The notes: a model not told the origin generated them from the sequence alone. A stretch of DNA of 13,283 nt from Roseburia sp. CAG:10041_57 (GCA_001916965.1 MNTL01000010.1:1-13283), one strand, 5' to 3'. Shown: positions 5,793 through 13,144, numbered from the stretch's first letter. Numbers and translations: made by a program.

Positions 5793-7559
5793 CTGCACAT
5801 TCCACATTTTGCTGTATTTTCCACCTGAATTTAACAATTTCTCATGATTTCCATGTTCTATGATTCTTCCATTCTCCATCATATAAATGCAGTCTGCATC
5901 TCTGGTAGTCGAAAGTCTGTGAGAGATAAAGATCACGGTCTTGTCCTCTGCAATCTGGTGAATCGCCTGATTCAACTGATACTCCGCCATAGGGTCCAAA
6001 GCACTTGAAGGCTCATCCATGATCATCACCGCCTTATTACGATAGAAGGAACGCGCAATTGCAACCTTCTGCCCTTCTCCCCCTGACAGATTCACACCCT
6101 GTGCTTCAAATTCTGTGGTCAGTGGCGTATCAATCTGGTATTTCAATTTATAATCATCCACTGCGAATCTGGCGCGGTGCAATGCCTTTTCCACCTGATA
6201 CGTTTCTTCTTTAGAGTGTTCACACACATCCATCACCACATTTTCCCTGATTGTTGCTGCATACATCTTATAATCCTGAAAAACTGTACCAAAATCTCCC
6301 TGATAGTCTTTTAGATGAAACTCCTGAATATTCCTGCCATTCCTTCTAATCTCGCCGCCCGTCGGATCATAGAGCCGCAAAAGCAGCTTTACGAGGGTCG
6401 ATTTGCCAGCGCCGTTATACCCGACAATTGCGATCTTCTGCCCTTTCCTGATCTGCATATTGATGTCATGCAGAATCTCTCTGCCTCCCTGTGTATAGGC
6501 AAAAGACACATTCTCCAGCGTGAGTTCTTCAAATTCCTCCTGCATGCTTTCCTCTCCATCCTTTATCTTCACCTGATACCCCAGGAAAGAGCGTATCTTA
6601 CCGACGAATGTGCTGTTCATCTCCAACTGTGGAGCCAGCTCCGCCAGCTTATTGCCACGCTTACTCATATATCGAACCATGTTATTCAATATTACAATCC
6701 CGCTGAGTGTCACACCGCCATAAGCCTGATATACGAATATCAATATCGGCAAATAGATCGCATATATGATGAAATTACCTGACAGATAATCCTTGATAAA
6801 TCCATAGATGGCAAGTCTGCGCCCATAATGCCGGTTCAACTGCGCAAGCTCCTCATTACAATCCTGAAAATCCTGCATTAACATATCGCCGATCTTCTTA
6901 TTGATACGCAATTCTTTCGCATAATCATGAAGATAAAAGACTCTATGCTGATATTTGCGCTTTCTTTCACTGATGTTTGCATCCAGCTTCTTATTCGTAA
7001 CTAATCTATAGTATGCCCTGCTTGACCAGAATTTGGATAAAAAGCAGATGAGCACCACGATCAGACTCGCCCAACTGTTCACACTCAGATATACAAAATC
7101 GATCAGCAGACAGGTGACATACCGAATCACACTGTAGCTATCATCATAGAAACGGTCAATGCACTGATTCGCCTGCGTTGTAGACAATATAAACTCATTA
7201 TAATACTGCGGGTCATCATAGCAGGCAATGTCCACAGCTTTGGCTTTTCCATAAATGCGCGCCTGCAGCTTCTGATACAGCAGCGGCTTGATCTTCGTCG
7301 TTGACCAGTAGAAATAGATGGAGCTGCATAATTGATGAAAAGCCAGCAAAACCACCATTCCTACTGTCATGACAAGAACTCTTGAAAAATCCCGGTTCTG
7401 CTCTGCTGCGTCCAGATTATAGCCAATCCATACCGTATGCTCCAGAAAAATAAATATCTCAAGCCCCACACAGATGACGATATGATACAAAAAATGCAAG
7501 GGAGAAGCCTCCATACAGAACTTCACCATATACCACTGATTTCTGATTGTTTTTTTCAC
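5775..7559 (-). CDS. ABC exporter half-transporter, membrane domain fused to ATPase (second subunit)
   Basis: 594 aa. Membrane domain about 1-335 with up to six helices; ATPase domain about 345-590 with Walker A GYNGAGKST (380-388), signature LSGGE (491-495), Walker B VMIMDEP (511-517) with catalytic Glu, and switch His547. The conserved CYDDPQYYNEF segment near 113 is typical of this exporter class. I chose GTG7559: GGGGGAA lies 5-7 nt upstream, whereas GTG7583 has no site. Its start overlaps the upstream gene's stop as GTGA (4 bp), so the two halves are translationally coupled and almost certainly form a heterodimer. Both subunits keep intact ATPase motifs. The substrate is unknown; the adjacent two-component system suggests export of or resistance to a peptide or similar compound. 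Confidence 0.93.
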   Translation of the reverse strand: MKKTIRNQWYMVKFCMEASPLHFLYHIVICVGLEIFIFLEHTVWIGYNLDAAEQNRDFSRVLVMTVGMVVLLAFHQLCSSIYFYWSTTKIKPLLYQKLQARIYGKAKAVDIACYDDPQYYNEFILSTTQANQCIDRFYDDSYSVIRYVTCLLIDFVYLSVNSWASLIVVLICFLSKFWSSRAYYRLVTNKKLDANISERKRKYQHRVFYLHDYAKELRINKKIGDMLMQDFQDCNEELAQLNRHYGRRLAIYGFIKDYLSGNFIIYAIYLPILIFVYQAYGGVTLSGIVILNNMVRYMSKRGNKLAELAPQLEMNSTFVGKIRSFLGYQVKIKDGEESMQEEFEELTLENVSFAYTQGGREILHDINMQIRKGQKIAIVGYNGAGKSTLVKLLLRLYDPTGGEIRRNGRNIQEFHLKDYQGDFGTVFQDYKMYAATIRENVVMDVCEHSKEETYQVEKALHRARFAVDDYKLKYQIDTPLTTEFEAQGVNLSGGEGQKVAIARSFYRNKAVMIMDEPSSALDPMAEYQLNQAIHQIAEDKTVIFISHRLSTTRDADCIYMMENGRIIEHGNHEKLLNSGGKYSKMWNVQAGRYV

Positions 7560-9388
7560 AGCACTTCCCCCTTTCTGTGCCACGTAAATATACTGCCACT
7601 TAGCCAGTCCTCTTCCTCTGCTGCCTGATAGTTCTTCGCCTGTGTTGCATACATCTTCGCATAGCTGCCTTTTAGCTGCATCAGCTCCTGATGTGTTCCA
7701 CGCTCAACGATTCTGCCCTGATCCAGCAGATAGATTTTCTGTGCAGACTGCGTGGAGGATAATCTATGTGAAATAAATATCAATATTCTGTTCTGTCCAG
7801 CTTTTGCAATACTTTCATAAAGCTGATGCTCCGCAATCGGGTCAAGTGCACTGGAGGGTTCATCAAATACCAGCACCTGTCTGTCAGATGCAAACGCCCT
7901 CGCCGCCAGTATCTTCTGATACTGCCCTCCCGACATAACCACACCATCATCAGCAAATTCTTTCGTCAGTATCGTATCAATGCCTTTTTCCAACTGCTGC
8001 ACAGCATCCTCGATACCTGCCAGCCGCAGTGCTTTGTCAATGACCGCTTCATCAGCAGGCGCACTTCTCTGCATCGTCACATTGTCCCGGATAGATCTGG
8101 CAAATATCCTGCCATCCTGAAAGGCACAGGCGTACAGCTTACGATATGCTGCCAGATTATACTTCCTGATATCAATATCATTGACGAGAATCATTCCCTC
8201 CGTTGGGTCATAGAGTCTCAAAAGCAGCTTCACCAGAGTCGTCTTGCCTGCTCCATTAAACCCTACCAGTGCACAAGTCTCCCCAGCATTGATTCGGAAA
8301 CTGACATCCTTCAATATCATCCTGGAATCCTTGTAACCAAAGCTTACATTTCTGAACTCAATGCTGCGAATCTCTTCCTCAGGCATGATTCCATCCCAGT
8401 CCTCAGGCAGTTCAGGTTCAAATTCCAGAAATTCCTTCAGATTGGCAATGAAAAAGGTATTTTTATAATTGCTGATCAATGCCTCTGTAAAATCTATCAG
8501 TATACTCGATATGGTGACCATCAGGCTGCTCAATACAGTAAACTGTGCCATTGTCAAGCTTTTCGTCACCAGTGTGCGATAGATTCCATAGAACAATACC
8601 CCTTCAAAGATAGAAGTATAAGACAGAAACAGATATGCCCAGCCATATAGAATGCTCTTTTTCTTATAACTGTCGATTACCTGCAGGGTACTGTCTACAG
8701 AAGCCTTATGTTTACGTTCCATGATCCGAAAGATATTCGTCAAGCGGATGTCCTTTGCATAATCTGCCAGATGGATCATTCGATTCACATAGTCAGCGAC
8801 TCTCTTATACACCACCGTATCTTCATAAATCTGATAACTAATCTTATTCAGTGCTGTCGCAAATACGAAATTCCCGATAACAGGCGCTATCATAAAAAGC
8901 AGAATCCACCTGTCTACGCGAAGCATCATCCCCCACGATACCACAACAGCCACCGCTCCCATCAGAATCGACCATATATTATCTATTGAAGTAATCAGCC
9001 TTGTATCTGCATCCTCCAGCGCCATCATATATTTATCATAGAACTTCGTATCTTCAAAGCATGAAAGAGAAGCATTCTGCGCCTTGGCATATATCCTCTC
9101 ATAAAGCCCCTGATAGATATCAATATCCGTTTCCGGCTTCACACAGTTCTCATACCAGCTGTTGAACATGCCAACCAGTGAAAAAACACATACTGTTCCT
9201 GCAATGAACCACATAATCTCCTGTAAGGAAAAGCCATTCTCCAGAAAATACACAATTTGCTTTATGAAAATCCCGGAAAAAAACAACCAGTCAAAATAAT
9301 ACAGAAAATGGAAAATTGCCGCACATGCAACTCTTTTCCTGCTTAATTCTTTCGCCAGCCTTATAATATATCGGTTCAGTTTCACCAT
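7556..9388 (-). CDS. ABC exporter half-transporter, membrane domain fused to ATPase (first subunit)
   Basis: 610 aa. The membrane domain covers about 1-335, with SCFEDTKFYDKYMMALEDAD (109-128) in the first long cytoplasmic loop region. The ATPase domain (about 343-590) has Walker A GFNGAGKTT (376-384), Q-loop CAFQD (421-425), signature MSGGQ (485-489), Walker B VLVFDEP (505-511) and switch His541. There is no N-terminal peptidase C39 domain, so it does not process leader peptides itself. ATG9388 is preceded by AGGAAAGG about 11 nt upstream, a slightly long spacing; GTG9385 is the next candidate. It is the first gene of the exporter pair, divergent from the LytTR regulator across a shared regulatory region. 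The last 25 residues (AEEEDWLSGSIFTWHRKG) are an unusual hydrophilic tail that overlaps the next gene's start. Confidence 0.93.
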   Translation of the reverse strand: MVKLNRYIIRLAKELSRKRVACAAIFHFLYYFDWLFFSGIFIKQIVYFLENGFSLQEIMWFIAGTVCVFSLVGMFNSWYENCVKPETDIDIYQGLYERIYAKAQNASLSCFEDTKFYDKYMMALEDADTRLITSIDNIWSILMGAVAVVVSWGMMLRVDRWILLFMIAPVIGNFVFATALNKISYQIYEDTVVYKRVADYVNRMIHLADYAKDIRLTNIFRIMERKHKASVDSTLQVIDSYKKKSILYGWAYLFLSYTSIFEGVLFYGIYRTLVTKSLTMAQFTVLSSLMVTISSILIDFTEALISNYKNTFFIANLKEFLEFEPELPEDWDGIMPEEEIRSIEFRNVSFGYKDSRMILKDVSFRINAGETCALVGFNGAGKTTLVKLLLRLYDPTEGMILVNDIDIRKYNLAAYRKLYACAFQDGRIFARSIRDNVTMQRSAPADEAVIDKALRLAGIEDAVQQLEKGIDTILTKEFADDGVVMSGGQYQKILAARAFASDRQVLVFDEPSSALDPIAEHQLYESIAKAGQNRILIFISHRLSSTQSAQKIYLLDQGRIVERGTHQELMQLKGSYAKMYATQAKNYQAAEEEDWLSGSIFTWHRKGEVL

Positions 9389-9419
9389 ATCCCATCATAC
9401 CTTTCCTGTTTCTACAGCT

Positions 9420-9425
9420 ATCTTA
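9420..9425 (-). promoter_or_regulatory. Candidate -10 of the exporter operon (activator-dependent)
   Basis: TAAGAT fits a -10 but the position 17 bp upstream reads AATACA, a poor -35. It lies 33 bp from the near edge of the direct repeat at 9459-9490, a spacing that resembles what I recall for LytTR-activated promoters without a -35. This is inference. Confidence 0.35.
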
Positions 9426-9458
9426 CCATACCTGTTCTGTTTTGTATTGATGTGGGTT

Positions 9459-9490
9459 CGAAACGGGGTACTTTGTCCCCGAAATGCGGT
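9459..9490. promoter_or_regulatory. Imperfect direct repeat with 21-bp period, probable LytTR operator
   Basis: CGAAACGGGGT (9459-9469) and CGAAATGCGGT (9480-9490) differ at 2 of 11 positions and start 21 bp apart, two helical turns, so they face the same side of DNA. LytTR regulators bind such paired direct repeats. Read on the minus strand they are ACCGCATTTCG and ACCCCGTTTCG, resembling the ACC/GTT-type core of that class. They sit in the intergenic region between the LytTR gene and the exporter genes. Confidence 0.6.
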
Positions 9491-9518
9491 TGTGCCAGTG
9501 TATTCCATACGTTATAAT
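9490..9518 (+). promoter_or_regulatory. Promoter of the two-component operon
   Basis: TTGTGC (9490-9495), 17-bp spacer, perfect TATAAT (9513-9518). The weak -35 directly abuts the second direct repeat, which suggests activation or autoregulation by the regulator encoded downstream. Start of transcription would be near 9525, leaving a very short leader before ATG9543. Confidence 0.65.
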
Positions 9519-9542
9519 GAGTTTAATGGGGGATGTACAAAT

Positions 9543-10268
9543 ATGATTAAAATTGCAATATGTGATGATGAAATGACTTTTGTGGATAAAATCAATACTC
9601 TGATCTCTGAATGGTCTGCACAAAACCAGTATTTTTCCGTAATTCAGACTTTTTCCAATGGTCAGAATCTGATCTACGATATAGAAGATGGACAACATTA
9701 TGATCTGGTAATTCTGGATATCGAAATGCCTGCCATAAACGGCATGGAAGTCGCAGATGCTATCCGCAGGCTACTTCCTGACATTCTTGTCATTTTTGTA
9801 ACTTCTCATACAGAATATGCCCTGGATGCTTACGAACTGTCTATTTTCCGGTATATCTCCAAAGCCGATCTGGAGGATAAGCTGCGGCACGCTTTTCTGG
9901 ATGCTGTAAAGCTCATACAGATACAGCAGAATGACTCCTATATTATTCAGAATCAGAACCGGCTGGAACGCATCCCCTGCAAAAATATCATGTATATTAC
10001 ACATGAAGGGAAGAACAGCCTTTTTATGACGAATCTGCCAAACGATTCTGTGTACAGGGAACGCAAAACCATTCAGCAAGTCTATCAGAATCTGGATCAT
10101 AATGCCTTTTTCCTGATCGACAGAGGCTGCATCGTAAACCTGACACAGATCATTAGTGTGAAAAACAATGAATGCATCCTAAACGGCGATATCCACCTGC
10201 CCGTCAGTCAGGCTCGTATGCGTCCGCTCAAAGAATGTCTGTTGACCTTCTGGCAATCTAATTTATAA
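9543..10268 (+). CDS. LytTR-family response regulator (AgrA/ComE type)
   Basis: 241 aa. The receiver domain (1 to about 120) has the acidic pair Asp8-Asp9, phosphoacceptor Asp59 in LVILDIEMPAINGME, and the conserved Lys in YISKADLEDKL. The LytTR DNA-binding domain (about 138-238) includes RLERIPCKNIMYITHEGKNS and the terminal FFLIDRGCIVNLTQI and VSQARMRPLKECL segments. I chose ATG9543, where the receiver begins MIKIAICDDE, with GGGGGA 9 nt upstream; the longer frame from 9447 runs back through the promoter and operator. It is 15 nt from the kinase gene, forming an operon, and divergent from the exporter pair, its likely target. It probably acts on the direct repeat at 9459-9490. Confidence 0.95.
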   Translation: MIKIAICDDEMTFVDKINTLISEWSAQNQYFSVIQTFSNGQNLIYDIEDGQHYDLVILDIEMPAINGMEVADAIRRLLPDILVIFVTSHTEYALDAYELSIFRYISKADLEDKLRHAFLDAVKLIQIQQNDSYIIQNQNRLERIPCKNIMYITHEGKNSLFMTNLPNDSVYRERKTIQQVYQNLDHNAFFLIDRGCIVNLTQIISVKNNECILNGDIHLPVSQARMRPLKECLLTFWQSNL

Positions 10269-10283
10269 AAAAGAGGTATACCA

Positions 10284-10928
10284 TTGATAGCAAATAGAAA
10301 TAAAAAGTTACTGATACAGACCAATCAGGCTCTGGAAGCCCAATGCAAAATCCTGCGGGAGACTTATAATGCCAATGAAGCGCTTTACCACGATATGAAG
10401 AACCATTTACAAGCAATTTACTTTCTGGCAGAAAAAAATCATGATACGCAGATTCTGGAATATATCTCACAGATTTCCCACGAAATACAGGAGTGCACCC
10501 CTTACGTTTCAACAGGTGTTGATATTGTAGATGCCATCATCAATCACAAAAGACAGCTCGCTCTGGAAAAAGGAATCTCCTTTGAAGCCAATGTGGAGCT
10601 TCCTGTTAATACTGGCATCGCTTCTGATGATTTCTGCGTGATTCTCTCCAATCTGCTGGATAATGCACTGGAGGCACTCATAAGACATCCACAGCCTGAC
10701 AGCTCGCTTCGCCTTACAATACGCCGCATTCATCAATTCCTGCTGATACAGGTTACGAACCCCTGCACCAGCAATATCTCGGTCGTAACTTCCAAACCGG
10801 ATAAACGTCATCATGGCTGGGGACTGAAAAATGTCAAAAAAATCGTACAAAAATATCATGGCAGCCTCGAATATAAAGTAGAGAACCACTCCTTTGTCGT
10901 TACTGCCATGTTATTCTTTAACCAATAA
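10284..10928 (+). CDS. GHKL histidine kinase lacking any sensor or membrane domain
   Basis: 214 aa. It starts at TTG10284, 7 nt after AGAGG. Residues 1-35 form a charged helix (NKKLLIQTNQALEAQCKILR), then the H-box ALYHDMKNHLQAI with phosphoacceptor His36, N-box NLLDNALEAL (Asn127) and the glycine box HHGWGLKNV (178-184). This is the AgrC-like HPK10/GHKL type, normally about 420-450 aa with five to seven N-terminal membrane helices. Here only 15 nt separate it from the regulator gene, so the membrane half is absent rather than hidden in another frame. It should phosphorylate the LytTR partner from the cytoplasm; how it senses a signal is not evident. It could respond to the exporter itself or act as a phosphatase. 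Confidence 0.9.
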   Translation: MIANRNKKLLIQTNQALEAQCKILRETYNANEALYHDMKNHLQAIYFLAEKNHDTQILEYISQISHEIQECTPYVSTGVDIVDAIINHKRQLALEKGISFEANVELPVNTGIASDDFCVILSNLLDNALEALIRHPQPDSSLRLTIRRIHQFLLIQVTNPCTSNISVVTSKPDKRHHGWGLKNVKKIVQKYHGSLEYKVENHSFVVTAMLFFNQ

Positions 10929-10929
10929 T

Positions 10930-11085
10930 CTATTCTTTCTCTAACAGCTTCTGATAGCTTGCATCCATGCCGATTGCCCCCAGCGGTGCTGTAATCAGTA
11001 TCGCCAATACAGCCACAGAAAGCACGATCTGTCCACAGGCTAATCCCATTGCCATCGGCACAGAACCGATGGTTGCCTGTACAGG
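10930..11085 (-). pseudogene. C-terminal remnant of a Na+/H+ (cation:proton) antiporter
   Basis: An open stretch of 51 codons ends at TAG10930 and reads PVQATIGSVPMAMGLACGQI, then VLSVAVLAILITAPLGAIGM and DASYQKLLEKE. This closely follows the last helices of CPA-type Na+/H+ exchangers, where KATVQA and ITAPLGA are conserved. Upstream the frame hits TAG at 11088 and the match stops, so only the last tenth or so of the gene survives. It has no start signal. It converges with the kinase gene, 1 bp from its stop. It marks a deletion junction between the two-component operon and the next gene. Confidence 0.8.
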
Positions 11086-11130
11086 CTATGGCAATACGAG
11101 CTGCTTTTGCCGATTATTTAAAAACCTTCA

Positions 11131-12117
11131 CTAACTATTGTTATTATTAGCTGTAGCTGCTGCACTGGCTGTAATCGCTGCGCACATTGCCGCCTGCTGC
11201 GCTACAATCAGTGATATGACACCGTTTACCGCAGCACTCTGCATCATTTTATCATTGATATAATCCTGCTGTGCAATCATCCCTGCATACATCAGACGCT
11301 GTTTTGCAGATATACTGCTAAAGAAGCCAAAGCCCTTCTGCTCAGATAACCACTGGTCAATCTCTGCCATCTCTGCTGCAATCTCATCCTGATTACCATC
11401 AGCCATGGCAAGGACACCCAATGTTGGCAATTCATAGCTTGTTCCATATTTATGTCCTGCTTCCTTCAGCTTTTGGAATAATTCCATGGTTTTCTGACAT
11501 TTGTTCTCCGGTTCTCCATCACACATTGCCAACACATGGCTCAAGGACTGCACTGCATTAGAAGAAAAGAAATTGTTCTTGAGAATTTTATAACACTCTT
11601 CTGCATCTCCAAGCAGCACTTCATCCGGCTTATCCAGCAATGCCATCAATGCACAGAAAGTACTGTCCTCCCCTGAGGTCAGGAAAGGATGGTCTGCCCT
11701 CATCTGCTTATAGATTCTCCTGGTTCTCTGTGCCAGCTCTGCGTATCTTGCCTCGTCTGCATACTGTGCAATGATCATTGCCGCTATCGGCAGATATACG
11801 GAACTCATAAATTCTTCCTTCAACAGATCATACACCTTCAACCCACGCTCCATAAGCAGCTGCGGATTCTCATTTGCCGCAAGCATTGCCACAATCATAG
11901 GCTTCGCCGTACTTTTGAAATTAGAAAAAATACCCGTGTTTCTTTTCAGGATATCCTTGCATTGAAGCAGCATCTCTTCATTGGCGGTCTGCTCCTTATT
12001 GATAAAAATACCCGCACAGGCAAGATGAGTCAGCCCATCCTCCCATGCAAATGCACTCTTCATGGTTTCCTTGTTTTTAATCAGATTTTTGCATCTGGCT
12101 AATGTTCTCTCATTCAT
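11131..12117 (-). CDS. DUF4003 family protein of unknown function
   Basis: 328 aa, mainly helical. It resembles the DUF4003 proteins of Firmicutes in length and pattern: MNERTLARCKNLIKNKETMK, then FAWEDGLTHLACAGIFINKE, KSTAKPMIVAMLAANENPQL, MRADHPFLTSGEDSTFCALM and the C-terminal FFSSISAKQRLMYAGMIA. The tail (about 300-328) is a hydrophobic, Ala-rich helix (VSLIVAQQAAMCAAITASAA region) ending in Asn repeats, which could associate with membrane. ATG12117 has AGGAGG 10 nt upstream. No enzymatic motif is apparent. No clear terminator follows it. It is intact although both flanking regions are decayed. Confidence 0.85.
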   Translation of the reverse strand: MNERTLARCKNLIKNKETMKSAFAWEDGLTHLACAGIFINKEQTANEEMLLQCKDILKRNTGIFSNFKSTAKPMIVAMLAANENPQLLMERGLKVYDLLKEEFMSSVYLPIAAMIIAQYADEARYAELAQRTRRIYKQMRADHPFLTSGEDSTFCALMALLDKPDEVLLGDAEECYKILKNNFFSSNAVQSLSHVLAMCDGEPENKCQKTMELFQKLKEAGHKYGTSYELPTLGVLAMADGNQDEIAAEMAEIDQWLSEQKGFGFFSSISAKQRLMYAGMIAQQDYINDKMMQSAAVNGVISLIVAQQAAMCAAITASAAATANNNNS

Positions 12118-12137
12118 TTGCTCTCTTCCTCCTGGGG

Positions 12138-12236
12138 TTATTCGTCAGGGCATTGCCTGATTTCTTCGCTTATTTTCTTCGCTTGTCTTCTAACGAGTTC
12201 AAATACTAATATATTAAGACAATTTTTTGTTTCAAT
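12138..12236 (-). pseudogene. Small ORF fragment, out of frame with its start by one A
   Basis: A strong GAGGAG (12247-12242) stands 6 nt before TTG12235, which opens LKQKIVLIY and then stops. In the next frame, entered after an A6 run (12222-12227), a coding-looking segment continues: NCLNILVFELVRRQAKKISE then EIRQCPDE, ending at TAA12138. One extra A in the run would join the start to this tail and give a small protein of about 32 aa. ATT12236 is a rare in-frame alternative start, 5 nt from the same site. No family recognised. It lies 20 nt upstream of the DUF4003-like gene. Confidence 0.4.
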
Positions 12237-12238
12237 GA

Positions 12239-12313
12239 TTACTCCTCTATCATATTTAAAATTTTTCGTACTTCCTCGGGCTGCATTAGCATCCGCATCT
12301 TCTCATTACCACT
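12239..12313 (-). other. Out-of-frame C-terminal extension of the 138-aa protein
   Basis: In the frame next to that of the 12286-12702 gene, 24 codons read SGNEKMRMLMQPEEVRKILN then MIEE and stop at TAA12239, just after GAGGAG of the following small ORF. The stop-before-next-start arrangement and charged helical composition suggest this is the original C terminus, lost by a one-base shift near 12311-12318. Confidence 0.45.
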
Positions 12314-12702
12314 CTACTGTGATTTTGTATTACTTTCAGTATCTCCTCACGTATCTTTATCTTGTCTTTTTTACCTGTTCCAGTCCATTCTATAAGCTTA
12401 TCAAAAGAAAGTATCAAATATTCAAAACAAATTATATCAAGAATTACAATATGTTTATCCGATTTGCTGGCAACCGACTTAAGAAATCTGTATTTATTAC
12501 GAATATCCTGATTATCAACCACATAGTCAAATGCAATATAATATTTATCGTCTTCTGTAATACATATCTGTGATGCTGCTTCTAGTAATCCCTGATTACA
12601 TTCTTTGCTTTCCACTTTTAACTCTCCATTAAAGAAAAGTTCATTTACCAACTGCCAGAAATGCAGCCCTGCGCCAGTATCTTCTGTCCATAAATACTTC
12701 AT
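12286..12702 (-). CDS. Unknown protein, possibly TOPRIM-like, partner of the adjacent P-loop ATPase; C terminus probably frameshifted
   Basis: 138 aa. ATG12702 follows AGAGGA and comes one base after the ATPase stop. The protein alternates hydrophobic strands ending in acidic residues: MKYLWTED (Glu7), DKYYIAFDYVVDNQD (Asp59, Asp63) and KHIVILDIICFEYLILSFDK (Asp89), a layout resembling TOPRIM/OLD-type nuclease or DUF4435-like folds, though the acidic spacing is not canonical and I do not recognise the family with certainty. After residue 128 the frame ends in the odd tail RVVMRRCGC, while the neighbouring frame continues with a better-looking C terminus (12313-12239), so a frameshift is likely. 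Its context suggests joint function with the ATPase. Confidence 0.6.
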   Translation of the reverse strand: MKYLWTEDTGAGLHFWQLVNELFFNGELKVESKECNQGLLEAASQICITEDDKYYIAFDYVVDNQDIRNKYRFLKSVASKSDKHIVILDIICFEYLILSFDKLIEWTGTGKKDKIKIREEILKVIQNHSRVVMRRCGC

Positions 12703-12703
12703 A

Positions 12704-13144
12704 TCACAGTTCCTCTTCGAGTGTTATTTTATCGTCCTTTAATTTCAATATCTTGAAGCTTTTATCTGACACGTTCAATCCATCACAATTCCTTAAAAAA
12801 AGCATATATTGATTGGAAAACTCAAAATTAATGAATCATCTGATGTCATCATCAATCTGAATATCAGCATTATCAATGACAATAAAACAATCTCTGCATT
12901 TCATCAGGCTTTCTTTCATATTCTCTGATTTATAATTAAACAGCTTAATAGCATTATACTGTTCTGTCAATCTCACATCTTCCAGCATCTCATACAGCAC
13001 GGTTTTTCCTGTTCCACTATCTCCACCAACAAGGGTAATCCTGTTCCTGACGCCCTTGCCCGCTATTGCTATGTATACCTCCGTTTCCTTCTCCCACACA
13101 GTCCTATCCTGCTCTACGTCGTCCTTTAAATAAACATCTCTCAT
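12704..13144 (-). pseudogene. Small P-loop ATPase interrupted by an in-frame TGA
   Basis: Starting at ATG13144 (GGAG 6 nt upstream; GTG13147 is too close), the frame encodes MRDVYLKDDVEQDRTVW, then a strand and Walker A GGDSGTGKT preceded by RITLV, and a Walker B-like CFIVIDNADIQ. TGA at 12838-12836 stops it at about 102 aa. The same frame then continues for 43 codons with clearly coding sequence, FINFEFSNQYMLFLRNCDGL and KILKLKDDKITLEEEL, to TGA12704. The whole would be 146 aa. The interrupted codon was probably CGA or TGG. The truncated product keeps both nucleotide motifs but loses the sensor-like end. It is followed one base later by the unknown 138-aa gene. Probable NTPase component of an accessory system; function unknown. 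Confidence 0.75.

Noticed and set aside
7826..8650. 274-aa plus-strand open frame opposite the first ABC exporter gene
   Set aside because: It is antisense to a well-conserved ABC domain, lacks a ribosome binding site and shows no recognisable motif; a shadow of the real gene.
9465..9480. GGGGTAC/GTCCCC hairpin as a terminator in the divergent intergenic region
   Set aside because: No U run on either strand and it lies upstream of both transcripts; it arises from the two operator repeats and their spacer.
9447..9542. Longer N terminus for the LytTR regulator starting at 9447
   Set aside because: The extra 32 residues resemble no receiver domain and run through the direct repeat and promoter; ATG9543 has its own GGGGGA.
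11043..11070. Inverted repeat ATCGG/CCGAT as a terminator between the kinase and antiporter remnant
   Set aside because: Only 5 bp, no U run, and it falls inside conserved antiporter coding sequence.
4903..12838. TGA recoded as Trp or selenocysteine, explaining both internal TGA codons
   Set aside because: Intact genes end in TGA with overlapping downstream starts (TGATG at 2500, GTGA at 7556), so TGA is a stop here; no selenocysteine insertion structure is obvious and neither site is expected to hold Cys/Sec.
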